Source of the DNA: Dendrobium chrysotoxum
Taxonomy: Eukaryota; Streptophyta; Magnoliopsida; Asparagales; Orchidaceae
DNA length: 64,000 nucleotides
Direction: 5' to 3'
Assembly (NCBI GenBank): GCA_019925795.1
Contig: CM034313.1
Coordinates: 86,707,663-86,771,662, forward strand
The translations under genes were made by a program, and so were the position numbers. A model generated the notes under the pieces. That model ran no database searches. It had not been told where the DNA came from and saw only the letters and a program-made list of their open reading frames with translations. Numbering within the stretch: position 1 is the stretch's first letter; every line of letters begins with the position of its first letter. Positions 34,165-45,676 of this stretch are shown piece after piece.

Positions 34165-36085
34165 AGCGCTCACCTGACCAGATCAAAACGGCGAACAAGG
34201 ACTACTCGAAACTCACCTGACCAGATCGAAACAGTGAGAAGGAGTAAGGAAAGTAACTCAACAACCACTAGAAAAGTGAACAACCACTCTAAAAGGTCAA
34301 CAACCACTCGACTGGAGGTCGACGATGAAAAAGGACAAGAGACACTCGACGATCACCCGGCGCATAAGCCCGTGGTGATGCGAAGAGGACAGGGAACACT
34401 CGACGATCACCCAGGACAAAATACATGTCTAAGATGAAACGAGGAAAGAGTCCAACAATAATTTCAAAATCATAATAAATAACAAAGAGTAACAATCAAG
34501 GGAAAGCAAGGAGAAAGAACAATCCAGGAAAATAATGAAATTATCTATCTGCCTGACCACATCGCAACAGCAGAATAGAGAAAGGAGGAGGGAGTCCCAC
34601 ATCCACCTGACCATATTCGAAAACGGCGAATGGGGATAACTCGATGTTCACCTGACCGGATTCGAAAACGGCAGAACAAAGAGTAAAGGGAGAAGGGAGT
34701 TCAACATTCGTCTGACCAAATTCGAAAACGACGAATAAGAATAATTTAATATTCACCTGACCAAATTCGAAAACGGTGAATAAAGAGCCTACTCAATACA
34801 CACCTGACCAAATTCGAAAACGGAGTGTAAAGAGCATCCCAAGATCTAATGTCCGCCTGACCAAATTCGAAAACGGCGGGACAAAAGAGAAAAAGTCCAA
34901 CACTCACCTGACCAAATTCGAAAACGGTGAATGGGACGACTCAATGTTTGCCTGACCAAATTCGAAAACAGCGAAACAAAGAGTGAAAGAGAAAGGGGAA
35001 TTCAACATCCGTCTGACCCAATTCGAAAACGACGAATGAGAATAGTTCAATATCCACCTAACCAAATTTAAAAACGGTGAATAAAGAACCTACTCAATAC
35101 ACACCTGACCAAATTCGAAAACGGAGTGTAAAGAGCATCTCAGGATCTAATGTCCGCCTGACCAAATTCGAAAACGGCGGGACAAAAGAGAAAAAGTCCA
35201 ACACTCACCTGACCAAATTCGAAAACGGTGAATGGGACGACTCAATGTTTGCCTGACCAAATTCGAAAACGGCGAAACAAAGAGTGAAGAAAACTCAACA
35301 ACCCCCAAGCAGGAAATAAAAATAGGGGGAATGAAGAGGTGGTGAAGTATGCCTCCCAGGGACTCTGTCGGGCACCCAACCAAAAGGGGAAGTTCAGTAT
35401 TCGTCTGACCAAATTCGAAAACGACGAATGAAAAACAGTTCAGTATCCACCTGACCTGTATTCGAAAATAGTGGATAAAGAACAACTCATCACACACCTG
35501 ACCAAATTCGAAAACGATGTGTAACAAGCTTCCCATAAGTCTAATGTCTGCCTGACCATATTCGCAACAGCAGGACAAAAGAGAAAGAGTCCAATATTCA
35601 CCTGACCAAATTCGAAAACGGTGAATGGGACGACTCAATGTTTGCCTGACCAAATTTGAAAACGGCGAAACAAAGAGTAAAAAGAGAAAGAGGGTGAATT
35701 CAACATTCGCCTGACCATATTCGCAACAGCGAATGAGAACAGCTCAATGTCCACCTGACCATATTCGCAACAGCGAACAAAGAGCTTCCCCAAAAGTCTA
35801 ATGCCTGCCTGACCATATTCGCAACAGCAGAGCAAAAGAAAAGAAAAGTCCAACATTCACCTGACCATATTCGCAACAGTGAATGAGGACAGCCTAATAC
35901 TCACCTGACCAGATCGAAACAGTGAGTAAGAGCAAGGAAGAAAAGAATCAACTGTCTGCCTGACCAGATCGAAACAGCAGAACAGAAGGGCGGGTAAAGA
36001 TCCCATATTCACCTGACCAGATCGAAACAGTGAATGGGAGAACTCAATGTTTGCCTGACCAAATTCGAAAACGGCAAAACAAAGA
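34165..36085. repeat. Hairpin array 1: about 30 units, conserved loop with co-varying stems
   Basis: Units are roughly 45-60 bp apart. Each has a conserved core TGACCAAATTCGAAAAC (variants TGACCATATTCGCAAC and TGACCAGATCGAAAC) flanked by short arms that pair with each other. Arm pairs differ between units: ATTCGTC/GACGAAT, ATTCACC/GGTGAAT, CATTCGC/GCGAATG, TACTCAC/GTGAGTA, TGTCCGCC/GGCGGGACA, TGTCTGC/GCAGGACA, TATCCAC/GTGGATA. The array is interrupted at about 34260-34530 and 35290-35385. Apparent reading frames here are repeat artefacts. Confidence 0.9.
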
Positions 36086-36312
36086 GTAACAGGAGTGACA
36101 AAAAGGGACTTCCTGAACAAAGGAACCCCAAAAGTAACATCGAAGGGAGAACACCCCATACGGGTCTGTCCGTAGGGGGAGCACCAATATGGAAAGAAGA
36201 TGAGTATTCTTATGCAAAATCAGGGAAACGATGTCATGACATCAATATGTGGAAGAACATAACAATCACATATAGAAAGATCAAGGGAAAGAACCTAACT
36301 AAGAAATAGAAT

Positions 36313-37022
36313 CAGGACTTGAATGGGAGAGGGACACCCAAACAAGTGAAATCAAACAACTACTTGAATGGAATAGTGGCTCCCAAACAAGTGGACAAAG
36401 CTCAATAACTTGAATGGGATAGTGGATCCCAAACAAGTGGACAAAACCAACAACCTGAATGGGAGGGTGGCTCCCAAACAAGTGAGAAAACTCAACAACT
36501 TAAATAGGAGAGTGACTCCCAAACAAGTGGACAAAACTCAATAACTTGAATGGGATAGTGGATCCCAAACAAGTGGACAAAACCAACAACCTGAATGGGA
36601 GGGTGGCTCCCAAACAAGTGAGAAAACTCAACAACTTGAATAGGAGAATGACTCCCAAACAAGTGGACAGCCTCAAGAGCTTGAGTGGGATAGTGACTCC
36701 CAAACAAGTGGACAAAACCAACAACCTGAATGGGAGGGTGACTCCCACACAAGTAGACAAAACTAACAACTTGAATGGGATAGTGGCTCCCAAACAAGTG
36801 AACAAAAAACAACAACTTGAATGGGATAGTGGCTCCCGAACAAGTGAACCAAAACAACGACTTGAATGGGATAGTGGCTCCCAAACAAGTGAGAAAACAA
36901 ACAACTTGAATGGGAGAGTGGCTCCCAAACAAGTGAGCAAAAACAACTTGAATGGGATAGTGGCTCCCAAACAAGTGAACAAAACTAAAGAACTTGAATA
37001 GGAGAGTGACTCCTAAACAAGA
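36313..37022. repeat. Hairpin array 2: 16 units of about 45 bp
   Basis: The unit is CTTGAATGGGA, a short middle TAGTGGC, then TCCCAAACAAG. GGGA pairs with TCCC and CTTG with CAAG, giving a nested stem. The last unit has AGGAG with CTCCT where others have GGGAG with CTCCC. The 45-bp period (15 codons) keeps several frames open on both strands, producing repetitive peptides such as LFGSHYPIQVV that I regard as artefacts. Confidence 0.9.
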
Positions 37023-37718
37023 AATGGCGGCATATAGAATATCAAGAGAATAAATGCACACCAAATGATTATTTCTAAGCAAAACAACCATGACTCAAAA
37101 CAACCAGGATTCAAAAAGAGAGTGCAATCGGGGAAAGGATCACATCAGTCCATAAGAATAAGATATAATCAAATGTTGGGATTCAAAAATTTTCATGCAT
37201 GAATTTTCAAAAGGATAAGGTGAATATTTAAACATACTCAATAGTAGAAACACTAAGAGATGTTAAATACTCACCAATTAATTGAGATAAGTTTGATTCA
37301 TATATATTTTTAAAGAGTAGAAATTTAATCAAAGAGTAGGAGCATTATTTTTAAGAATGAAAAATTTACCTCTTGATTATATGAACCCAGTCAAAAATGA
37401 CAAATGGGACCAAATTTGAAAATTCAGTAAGAAGTTGGTTGGCTCCATCTAAACCCAAAAAGATTAGGGATTTAAAATCTGCTAACCCAAGTCAAGCTCC
37501 CTACAAGCCAAACTGGGTTCTCTCCCTTAGACATGAAATTTTTGAATTGAAATCTAACTCAAAAGAGATTTAAATTAGAGAAAAAAATTGAATCTTCTTC
37601 AATCTTCTTGCATGAAAAATATCTTATATCTTATAGAATATCATTGCATAATGATGAATCCAAAGTCATGATTTTCAAACTCAGGTATCAAAAATATCAA
37701 AAGACACATGAGTTTTCT

Positions 37719-37960
37719 GAGATTTAAAGATTTACAAGAAAGGGAAGTCAATTACTTATTCATTTTGGACTCATTTTGTGCCTCTTTCTTAATTTTGATG
37801 TACTTTGTACATCCTTTCACTTTTGACACACCTTGTGCATCTTTCAAATTTGGCGCACTTTGCGCATCTTTTCATTTTTGGCGCACTTTGCGCATCTTTT
37901 CATTTTTGGCGCACTTTGCGCATCTTTTCATTTTTGTAATTGACTTCCTCTTTGAATCTC
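37719..37960. repeat. Hairpin array 3 enclosed in a larger inverted repeat
   Basis: Inside (37770-37940) are about six 30-bp units with small stems: GATGTAC/TGTACATC, GACACAC/TTGTGC and GCGCA/TGCGC (three near-identical copies). The array lies in the loop of a larger fold-back with perfect 12-bp arms GAAGTCAATTAC (37744-37755) and GTAATTGACTTC (37936-37947) and outer arms GAGATTTAAAG (37719-37729) and CTTTGAATCTC (37950-37960). Confidence 0.88.
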
Positions 37961-38930
37961 TAAAAAAAAATTTTCTCAGTTGTAAAATCATCTTCCAAAC
38001 ATAAGAGAAGAAAACTCACTCTCTTATGTAAGGAAGAAAAATTCACAAAACAAACTCGATCCTATGATAAGAATGAACAACCTGATTGAGAGAATTATGA
38101 AGTAAATTCATTAGCATGCACAAGATGCCTATAAGATAGAAAATTGCAAGATAAAGGAGAAAATTTTCATTTCTAAGTCCAATTACAATTTGATATAGAT
38201 TTTAGTTCAAAAATAGAATCACCCCACATAAGGAATGAGAGGGAGAAGACATACTCTTTCATAGATCATCAAAAAAAAATTTTCTCTAAGTGTTTAAAAG
38301 AGTCAGCCAACAACACTTCATATTTTGAATAAAATAGAGATAAATTTTTATTAAGAAAAATAAGTCATATACTCTCTAAGAAAAATTTTCTCAAAAGTTT
38401 GTCATTTATTTGAAACCCTCAAACTTTTCTCAAATTAATTTTCTATTTTGAAAACTTTGCATATGTCAAATTTAAGGATCCCACAATTAAAAATAAAAAT
38501 TAGATTCTTATTTGGACTGATATGAATCAAGACCCAATCTAAAAGGGCTGAGAGTATAGAGATGATGGAAAATAGAGTTTATGCCAAGTATATGAATAAT
38601 GTAATAAAAAAAAAGAATATAGACTTTCATTTGAAATGATATAAGTCAAGATCGACCCTAAGAGAATTTCATCTAGGAATCGATTGAAATTAAAATTTTG
38701 ATTTGAGTAAGAAGGATAGAAACAGATTGATCTGGATTTGAATTTGATAATTACGAACAAAGATCTAATAAACTCAAAATTTTAATTAAATCTTTATGCA
38801 TTAAAAACATCTAATCTTCATTGAGGATGCAGAGAAGAGAGTGGAATAAAAGTGAGGAACATAAACCATGCACCAAACTAGGAATACCTACATAAGAGAA
38901 TAATACAGCATCCAAAGATGGAGAGAGAAA

Positions 38931-38952
38931 CTAGTCCCACCGTGGTCGCCAG
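38931..38952 (-). other. Candidate primer-binding site of the giant element
   Basis: The minus strand reads TGGCGACCACGGTGGGAC beginning about six bases after the LTR end. It resembles other plant TGGCG-type primer sites, but I could not match it with certainty to a tRNA. It sets the element's orientation. Confidence 0.55.
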
Positions 38953-38957
38953 AAATC

Positions 38958-41900
38958 TGTGGGTCTCCGAAAGGATTCTGCTTGTGTGGAACAGAATACA
39001 AAGGGTACGACCGCACTATCCCGTAGGACAAAACGATCGTAGGCCTTTACACTCTACCCAAGCAGGCCAATGGAAGAGCAGATGGAGTCATACATACGAT
39101 TAGCCATAGAGGATAGCGGCTTTCGCCTACACACCTCGATAGATAATAATATATATGACCCAAAAGGTCACGAGATTTTCCCCATTCGATACATCAGCTC
39201 GAATGGGGTTTATTTGATGTGGGGATCAGTCTCCCACGGGCGCAAGCCCCCGTGGTTAATTACATCTTAGACCTTGGCCTAAGAAAACTCTCGATTAAGG
39301 ATAATGTATTATTCTCTTCTTAATTTGGTGCTCTGAGAAAGTTCCTAAGTTATATTCCAAGAGGATAAACTCTTCTCTTTACCCTTAATGATGATTAGAA
39401 TTTTCAGATGAGTAAAGATATGATTAAAGTTTTGAGTTTAGAAGATCAAAAATCAGATTACTATCCTAAGAGAAATGACAGACTCAGAATTCATCAAAGA
39501 TGAAAAGAAACACATTGAGGGGTGTACAATCCGGGCTTATGCTTGCCTGGAGTGAGCTGCCAGCTAACATCCTAAACACAATCAATCGCCCTACATGTAT
39601 GTAAGATAAGGAGGCTCTATCCTAAGGAATCAAGAATTTTTAGTTCAGAGGTTTAAATCAGGGACTCTGTAATATGCAAACAAATCTATCTAGCGCCATA
39701 TATGATGCATGAGACGGGTGCATAAGTGAAAGTGTTCTAAAGATTACTAAGAGACAATGTGACATTTTTATTTGAAAAAAAAAATGCTAATGCAATGCAT
39801 GTACGTAGATAGAGTGCACTATGGAGTAAAGTGTATAAGAATGCATGCATGACATTCAGAGTACAGAAAATAAATAAATAAACACACCAAGGATACCCTC
39901 CAGACAAGGTATCCTCATCACATCACAATAGAAAATCATCCTAGCGGTGCCCACTTCGTGTGGGAAAACAACGATGCACATGACACAAGTAGGTGGCCTA
40001 CACTACAGGCCTAAATGACCCTAATGGTCTCTAAGGCTCACAGAAGGTGGGGGGTATCATACCCAAAACCAAGAGAAAATGGAACATCCTAACGGTGCCC
40101 ACTTCGTGTGGGAAAACAACGGTGCCCATGGCACAAATAGGTGGGCCTACACTACAGGCCTAAGGTGACCAGAAGGGTCTCTAGGGCTCACAGAAGGGGG
40201 CAAGCTTTGGCCTATAGGGCCAAAGCTTCGTTAGTGCACTAACCTATGGCCAACTACCTAAACATGCTAGAATATATATTAAATTAAAAGCTACTAACAA
40301 GATGTGTGTGGAGTGTAGCAGTTTCGGTATGTAATTAGAAATTTTTCTTTACAAGTTGCAGAAATTATACCTGACCGTGGCGCAGCCACTTAAAAAAAAT
40401 TCCAAGCAAGTGAGCTATTCACTGATTACCAATCCTGCAAGACTTGTGGCGCAGCCACTTAAGAGCTTTAAGCTAGCAATTTGTTCACTGATTCTTGATC
40501 ATGCCTGACCCAATGTACCTCGCAAGACAAAATGAAAGGAAAATACACAAATGAGCGTAGATGCCATTCAGAAAATAAATGTATGTAAATAAAAATGTGA
40601 CTAACAACAGATTTAATATTCATATTTGCAAAACATACACATGTTATTGCTAAAACATAAAACAGTGCAGGAGTTTTCTAACTTGGCGGGAGTAATTGCC
40701 ATCAAATAATAAAACACAAAACATCGGCCTAACCTAGAATTGGAAGTCGTGTCCTAACAAACAAGCCTAGGTGTGTGTAACAAGCTGTGTGATTTCGGGT
40801 ATGTCCTATGTAGGATAGTTTAGCTAAAGTTGTTTGTAATTTGATTTGCTGAAGGTAAAGGGATGCTTTAATTTAAATATAAATATTAATGTCTTAGGAT
40901 TAATTTTAAAGATTTTATCTTAGTGTTTGATTGATTACTACCTTTGTTGCTCACCGAGGCCGTGAGGTTTATTTCACCCTCCTTGGGGCTAACTTAATAG
41001 CCTCGTAGGCCTGGGTTACCCAGTAGTAACCAATTTTGTTGAATTATTTTAGTTTGTTATAAATTAAAAGAAAAGTAGATTAAGCAATCTATTATTGGTT
41101 AAGGGAGATTTTGTTGGTTGATTATTAATTAATTAAGGCACAACAAACCTAGGAAAATGTGTCGCTAAGTTTATGTTTTGATGTCTCTATCCTATAAGGA
41201 GCATGCACCCTAAGTCTATGTTATCTAAGACTCGATTCTTAATTTTTGTCCCTAGGTGTCACTAATGTTATAGGGGATAAAAAGAAGTTCTTTTCTAACC
41301 CTTTGGACATCCATACATATATCAATAAACTTAAGAATCTATGAATAAAATAAGATAGTAAGTAGAATAGCAGTAGAGAGGAGAGAAGTAAAGAGAAAGA
41401 CAATAAAATGTCAAAAGGAAGGAATGGAAATCAAAAATGATAAAAGGAATGTAGGCGTTTTATTATTGGGCATACCCCTTTGAAGTCAAGTATGCCTCTA
41501 AAACGACCTTCACCCCAATTCGATACAATACGAATAGAGGAGAAGGTGTTTTGGCGCCCTTTGCTGTCCCCACGTTCCAAACAAAGCACCCAAAAAAATC
41601 CGACTCAATAACTTACACTATATCCTATACGAAACCCAAAGTGGTAAAGGGGAAAGACAAGCTCCCAAAACTAAAACATAAACAAGCAACTTTCATTTCA
41701 CATTCAATCCAAACTCAACTTTAGAAATAAATACTAATAAGAGAGACAATTCATACACTAAACATCACTTCATTCTAAAAAAAGGAAAGACACTAGAGAG
41801 CTCTTATAAATACCACTTTATCCCAAAAAGAACTTAAATAATCTCCAACACAAAACCATGCATGGAAATAATGTCAATCCCAAGGTAAAAATTGTAAAAC

Positions 41901-44900
41901 TTCATAAGCAAAGTGACCCAAATTCTCTCCATAAGAAATCCATAAAAAGTCTTTTCTGACACAAAACAATTGAGTGCTTTTATTTTGGTGTGGGGTAAAT
42001 CCATGAAAAAAAATATCCAACAGGAAAAGTTCGTAAAGCTTGCCATTATAAAGCATTCATAAAGCATATCACAAAACTTCTTAGTACAAAACAATTCACA
42101 AAGTTTTTCATGAAGCTTCCAACACTCACAAAATACTCCTAAGTAAACACTTACTTTTCCATGCAAATGCAAAGGAATATACTATCACGCTTCTTCTACA
42201 AAACATAGCATCAAGCAATACAAATCACCTTCCAAAAGGAAACTCACAATACCAAGTTACCAACAGAACATAGGGAGATGCTTTTAAATTCACAAATGAA
42301 GCTTTGAACATACATCAAACCATTTCTTACACTTCTACTATAGTTATGAGAATGAGGATTATATTTTTTTATGCCCAACAGCGAAGCGGTTCTTTAAATA
42401 AACCACTTACCAACATATTTCATTCCCAAAGTGAACATGCAACATGAAATAATGCAAGATAGCCTTCTCAGGACTCATGATCACTAAAAGACCAAAAGGA
42501 ATGTTGGAGACCAGACTTTAGAATTCATAGATGATGTCTTAAACAAATACCAAATTTTCCTTCATATTCCCACCAAAGCTATCTTAACAAAACTATACAT
42601 GTATAAAGATGAAAACCCAAGTTATATTTCTCCAGATCAAGCAACAAATAAATAATTTATGTGATGTTGAATCTCAACTTAATTGCAATTATGAGAAAGA
42701 GTTCTGATGTAAATTTATCCTCCAAAGCTCAAGAGACATTTACACATAATTGGCCACATGCTTCTCACACAAAGCTCAAACAAATAAAGAGAGATCTAGA
42801 TATGCCCATGTTCCAACCCAACAATATCATCTAAATGGAATCCAAAAGCTAAAAAGGGCAATTCAAAAAAAACATTTTCATTCTTTCCAAGAACTTGAGA
42901 GATCATTCTAACCACTTCAACAAAATATTAAATTTATCTTAAACAAAATTCTTATCTGAAACGCAAGGCACTATGGTAACATTTCAACACAAGTGCCCAC
43001 AACTTCTTTCCAAAATATTTCGTGAAAGCCTTACTAATGCTTACCGTTGAGAAAGAAAACTCATGGGTACTCCTTCACAAACTTCCAACCTCCACATTAT
43101 ATGCCATCAAGTCTTTAAGAGAGTATCTAATAAAGGAAACTTGTAAACTCACTTTTGTCTCAAATATGCCATGCTTTGCCAAACATATATATATATAACC
43201 AACGATACATTCTAATGAAATGCCTTAACTGTCCGACACAATGTTAAATTGACTCCATGCTAAACTTTTATTCGAAGCATGAGATATGACAGATTTCCAA
43301 CGTGCATTGGATTACAAGGCTTTCCAACATAAAGTAAATATGAGAAATTTCTAACATAGAGCTAATCTTAGAATTTTCTATCACAAAACGCTTTGCAACA
43401 ACTATCAAAGTTCACCAACAAATTTCTGATATAAAGCAACTCTTAGAGCTTAACAACAGATTTCCAACCTTCTCATTACATGCCATTGAGAATCCAAAGT
43501 TTTAATTCAAATTTGTAAACATGCCTTTTGTGCCAAACATACAGAAAATATGCTTTGGAAGATGATAAGTAAAGCTTTTGAACATAAAGTAAAACCATAT
43601 AAAATACTCCCAATCATCTCACATAAGCTTTCATTACAAGAGACTACACAGGTATATGACAATTCTACAAAAGATTTCAAATCCACTCTCAAACATCTCA
43701 AAATATTTCTCAGTATGTAAGAACCCTTGTATAAGATCTATGAGTGTTCATGATTTAAATAAACTCACTTTTGAACCCAACATTATCGCCAAGTATTGAT
43801 TGAGAGGGGAAGGGAGACTTGATACAACCTTGTTTCTTGCAAGTTTTCAAGACAACAATCCAACAATTCAACACAAGATCGAATTGACCCCATGCCAAAC
43901 ATGTATTTTGAAACGAGAGATATATGAAAGCTTTTCTCTATGGAAATAAATCTAAAAAAAAAAGAAACTAACACCACCATAAGAAATAATATTCCATCAT
44001 GACGATCATGTGTTATGATAATTTAAACCTATCATTAACCCAAATTTAAAGAAAGACCTCAACAAAATTTGTTATGAACATCAATAGCTAGAGAGAATTA
44101 AACACTTCATTAAAGGGATCTTGAAGGAAAACCTAGCAAGTGTAGTTATGCCTAACCTCATAATAATAAAGAAGAGAGACAACATGAATAGAAATCTTTA
44201 CATCTCCAGATGAGCTCACCAAATATTTGGTTCAAAGACTTATCATGCAAACTTAAACTTTATGAGTCACCCACCAAACATCACAACTCCTTTTCTATGG
44301 AATTTCATCAAACACTTGATATGCTATGTTTATGAGATTATGTAAAGCAAGTTAGCATGAAAATTTAATTTACACACCTACTTGATTGAACTCACTCAAC
44401 CAATCTACACAAGATTCCTAATGATTCATGTAATATAAGACACGTATGCATATATATAGAAAGGAGAACCAAAAGAATTTCATTCTTCAGATTTTTGCAA
44501 AGAATCCAAGCAATATTACTCTTTTCATCATTTTTTTTGTTTTGAAACTGACATGAAGGAGTGGGAAAGTGGAGAAGGTGGAGAAGATCATGTGGAAGGA
44601 AGGAGAGAAAAATCTGTAGGAAAGAGGGAGTGAGGTAGAGAATAAAGGGAAGAAGAAGAGAAGAAGAAGAGAAGAAGAGAAAGAAGAAGAAGATGAGGAA
44701 GAAGAAGAAGAGAAGAAGAAGAAGAAATGGAGAAGGTTACCTGTACATGAGAGCGGCAAAAGGAGGCGTGGGCTGCAGTCGTGTAGGAGAGGGAGGTTCT
44801 CCTTGTCCGGTTCAAGGGATGGAGCGACGGAGGCAAGGGGGGACTTTGATCTTCTTGGCTTGCGAATGGGGGAGAGATGGGGACGTCGGATCTTGTCCGA

Positions 44901-45583
44901 CCTAAAGGAGACGGAGGGAGAGCGGGAGCTTCGCCTGGAGCGAGGAGGCCAAGAGAGAAAGAGGGAGTTTTTACTCCCTGGAGCAGGTTCGAACCGAAGA
45001 GAGACGGAGAGAGGCGGGGGTCGCAGCCTCTAGTTAGGGTTCGCCAATAGCAGCCGCGAGAGGATCCTCTCGAATGGGGGGAAAGCCAGAGGGTTATTCC
45101 TCGGGAGAGTTGCGAGAGCCTCTGCTGCCCCGCCTTCTCGATCCCCCCCTACGAAAAAAAGTCTGCCTCTATCCTCCAGTGGGAAGCTCACGCGACTGAA
45201 CTCGAGGACAACAGCAGGTTTAGGAATTCGATCGAACTGGAGCCGTTGGATCCAGTTCTTGATTTAGGAACAAGATTCAAACTATTACGAAAGTCAAATG
45301 GGCCTAAATAGAAATTAATCCAACCTGATTTGGGCTAAACCTGGCTCAAACTAAATCAATTTGGGTTTACTCGGGCTTAATCAATTTAATTAAATAAAAT
45401 CAAACTCAAATTGCAATTGATTTGGATTAGATTGACCTCGTCGCAATCAAAACAAACCACGCGGGCTAATCGAACGTGGTCGAGTCTAATTCGACTCAAT
45501 TCGAGTCGATTCGAGCTCGACGGGGCCCGATCAACTTGATCGAACATGCTCGAGAGAAAATTAAGACAAAAACGAGGTCAACA
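38958..45583 (-). repeat. 5' LTR of the giant element
   Basis: The right copy of the 6.6-kb LTR, nearly identical to the left one. The GAA-rich microsatellite (about 44646-44727) differs in length and phase from its counterpart. It ends 93 bp downstream of the F-box stop codon, and in the same direction of transcription. Confidence 0.93.
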
Positions 45584-45676
45584 GTCAAGTCATTGTACAT
45601 AACAAACAAAAAACTTGCATGCTATATTGAATCAAACACGAGCAATCAAAGTGCCAGAAAGCAATACAGATAACAC

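Larger units (their letters stand above)
33190..38957 (-). other. Interior of the giant element: non-coding, three hairpin arrays
   Basis: No Gag, protease, RT, RNase H or integrase motif appears in any frame. From left to right it holds three 25-bp repeats (33289-33363), a degenerate ACAATCATAC-type stretch (about 33370-34135), array 1 (34165-36085), array 2 (36313-37022), array 3 (37770-37940), further isolated fold-backs (for example 37999-38008/38020-38029) and AT-rich DNA up to the PBS. Open frames within the arrays arise from the repeat period. Confidence 0.85.
26561..45583 (-). mobile_element. Giant non-coding LTR retrotransposon (LARD-type), 19,023 bp
   Basis: Two near-identical direct repeats, 26561-33189 (6,629 bp) and 38958-45583 (6,626 bp), begin TGTGGGTCTCC and end GAGGTCAACA on the plus strand. 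The whole is flanked by a perfect 5-bp duplication, GTCAA, at 26556-26560 and 45584-45588. This defines a complete LTR element. The 5,768-bp interior has no gag or pol, so it fits the LARD class (large retrotransposon derivatives moved by a partner's enzymes). Orientation is minus, from a PBS-like TGGCGACCACGGTGGGAC on the minus strand next to 38958. By eye the LTRs differ at about twenty single bases plus a few indels and a GAA-repeat change, near 0.3%, so insertion is recent. LTRs above 6 kb are exceptional. Confidence 0.93.

Noticed and set aside
35147..35653. 168-codon minus-strand frame across array 1
   Set aside because: It translates the hairpin repeats and has no recognisable protein feature.
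34165..37022. Repeat-spacer layout resembling a CRISPR array
   Set aside because: The context is a plant LTR element, the conserved part is a loop of variable spelling, and the intervals are related to each other and pair within the unit. There are no unique spacers and no cas genes.
36492..37091. 199-codon minus-strand frame with a repeated LFGSHYPIQVV peptide
   Set aside because: The frame stays open because the DNA repeat is 45 bp (a multiple of three); other frames on both strands are open as well. No start context or domain is present.
26561..45583. Segmental tandem duplication as explanation of the 6.6-kb repeats
   Set aside because: TG...CA ends, a PBS-like site at the inner edge and a GTCAA duplication at the outer edges are the marks of an LTR element.
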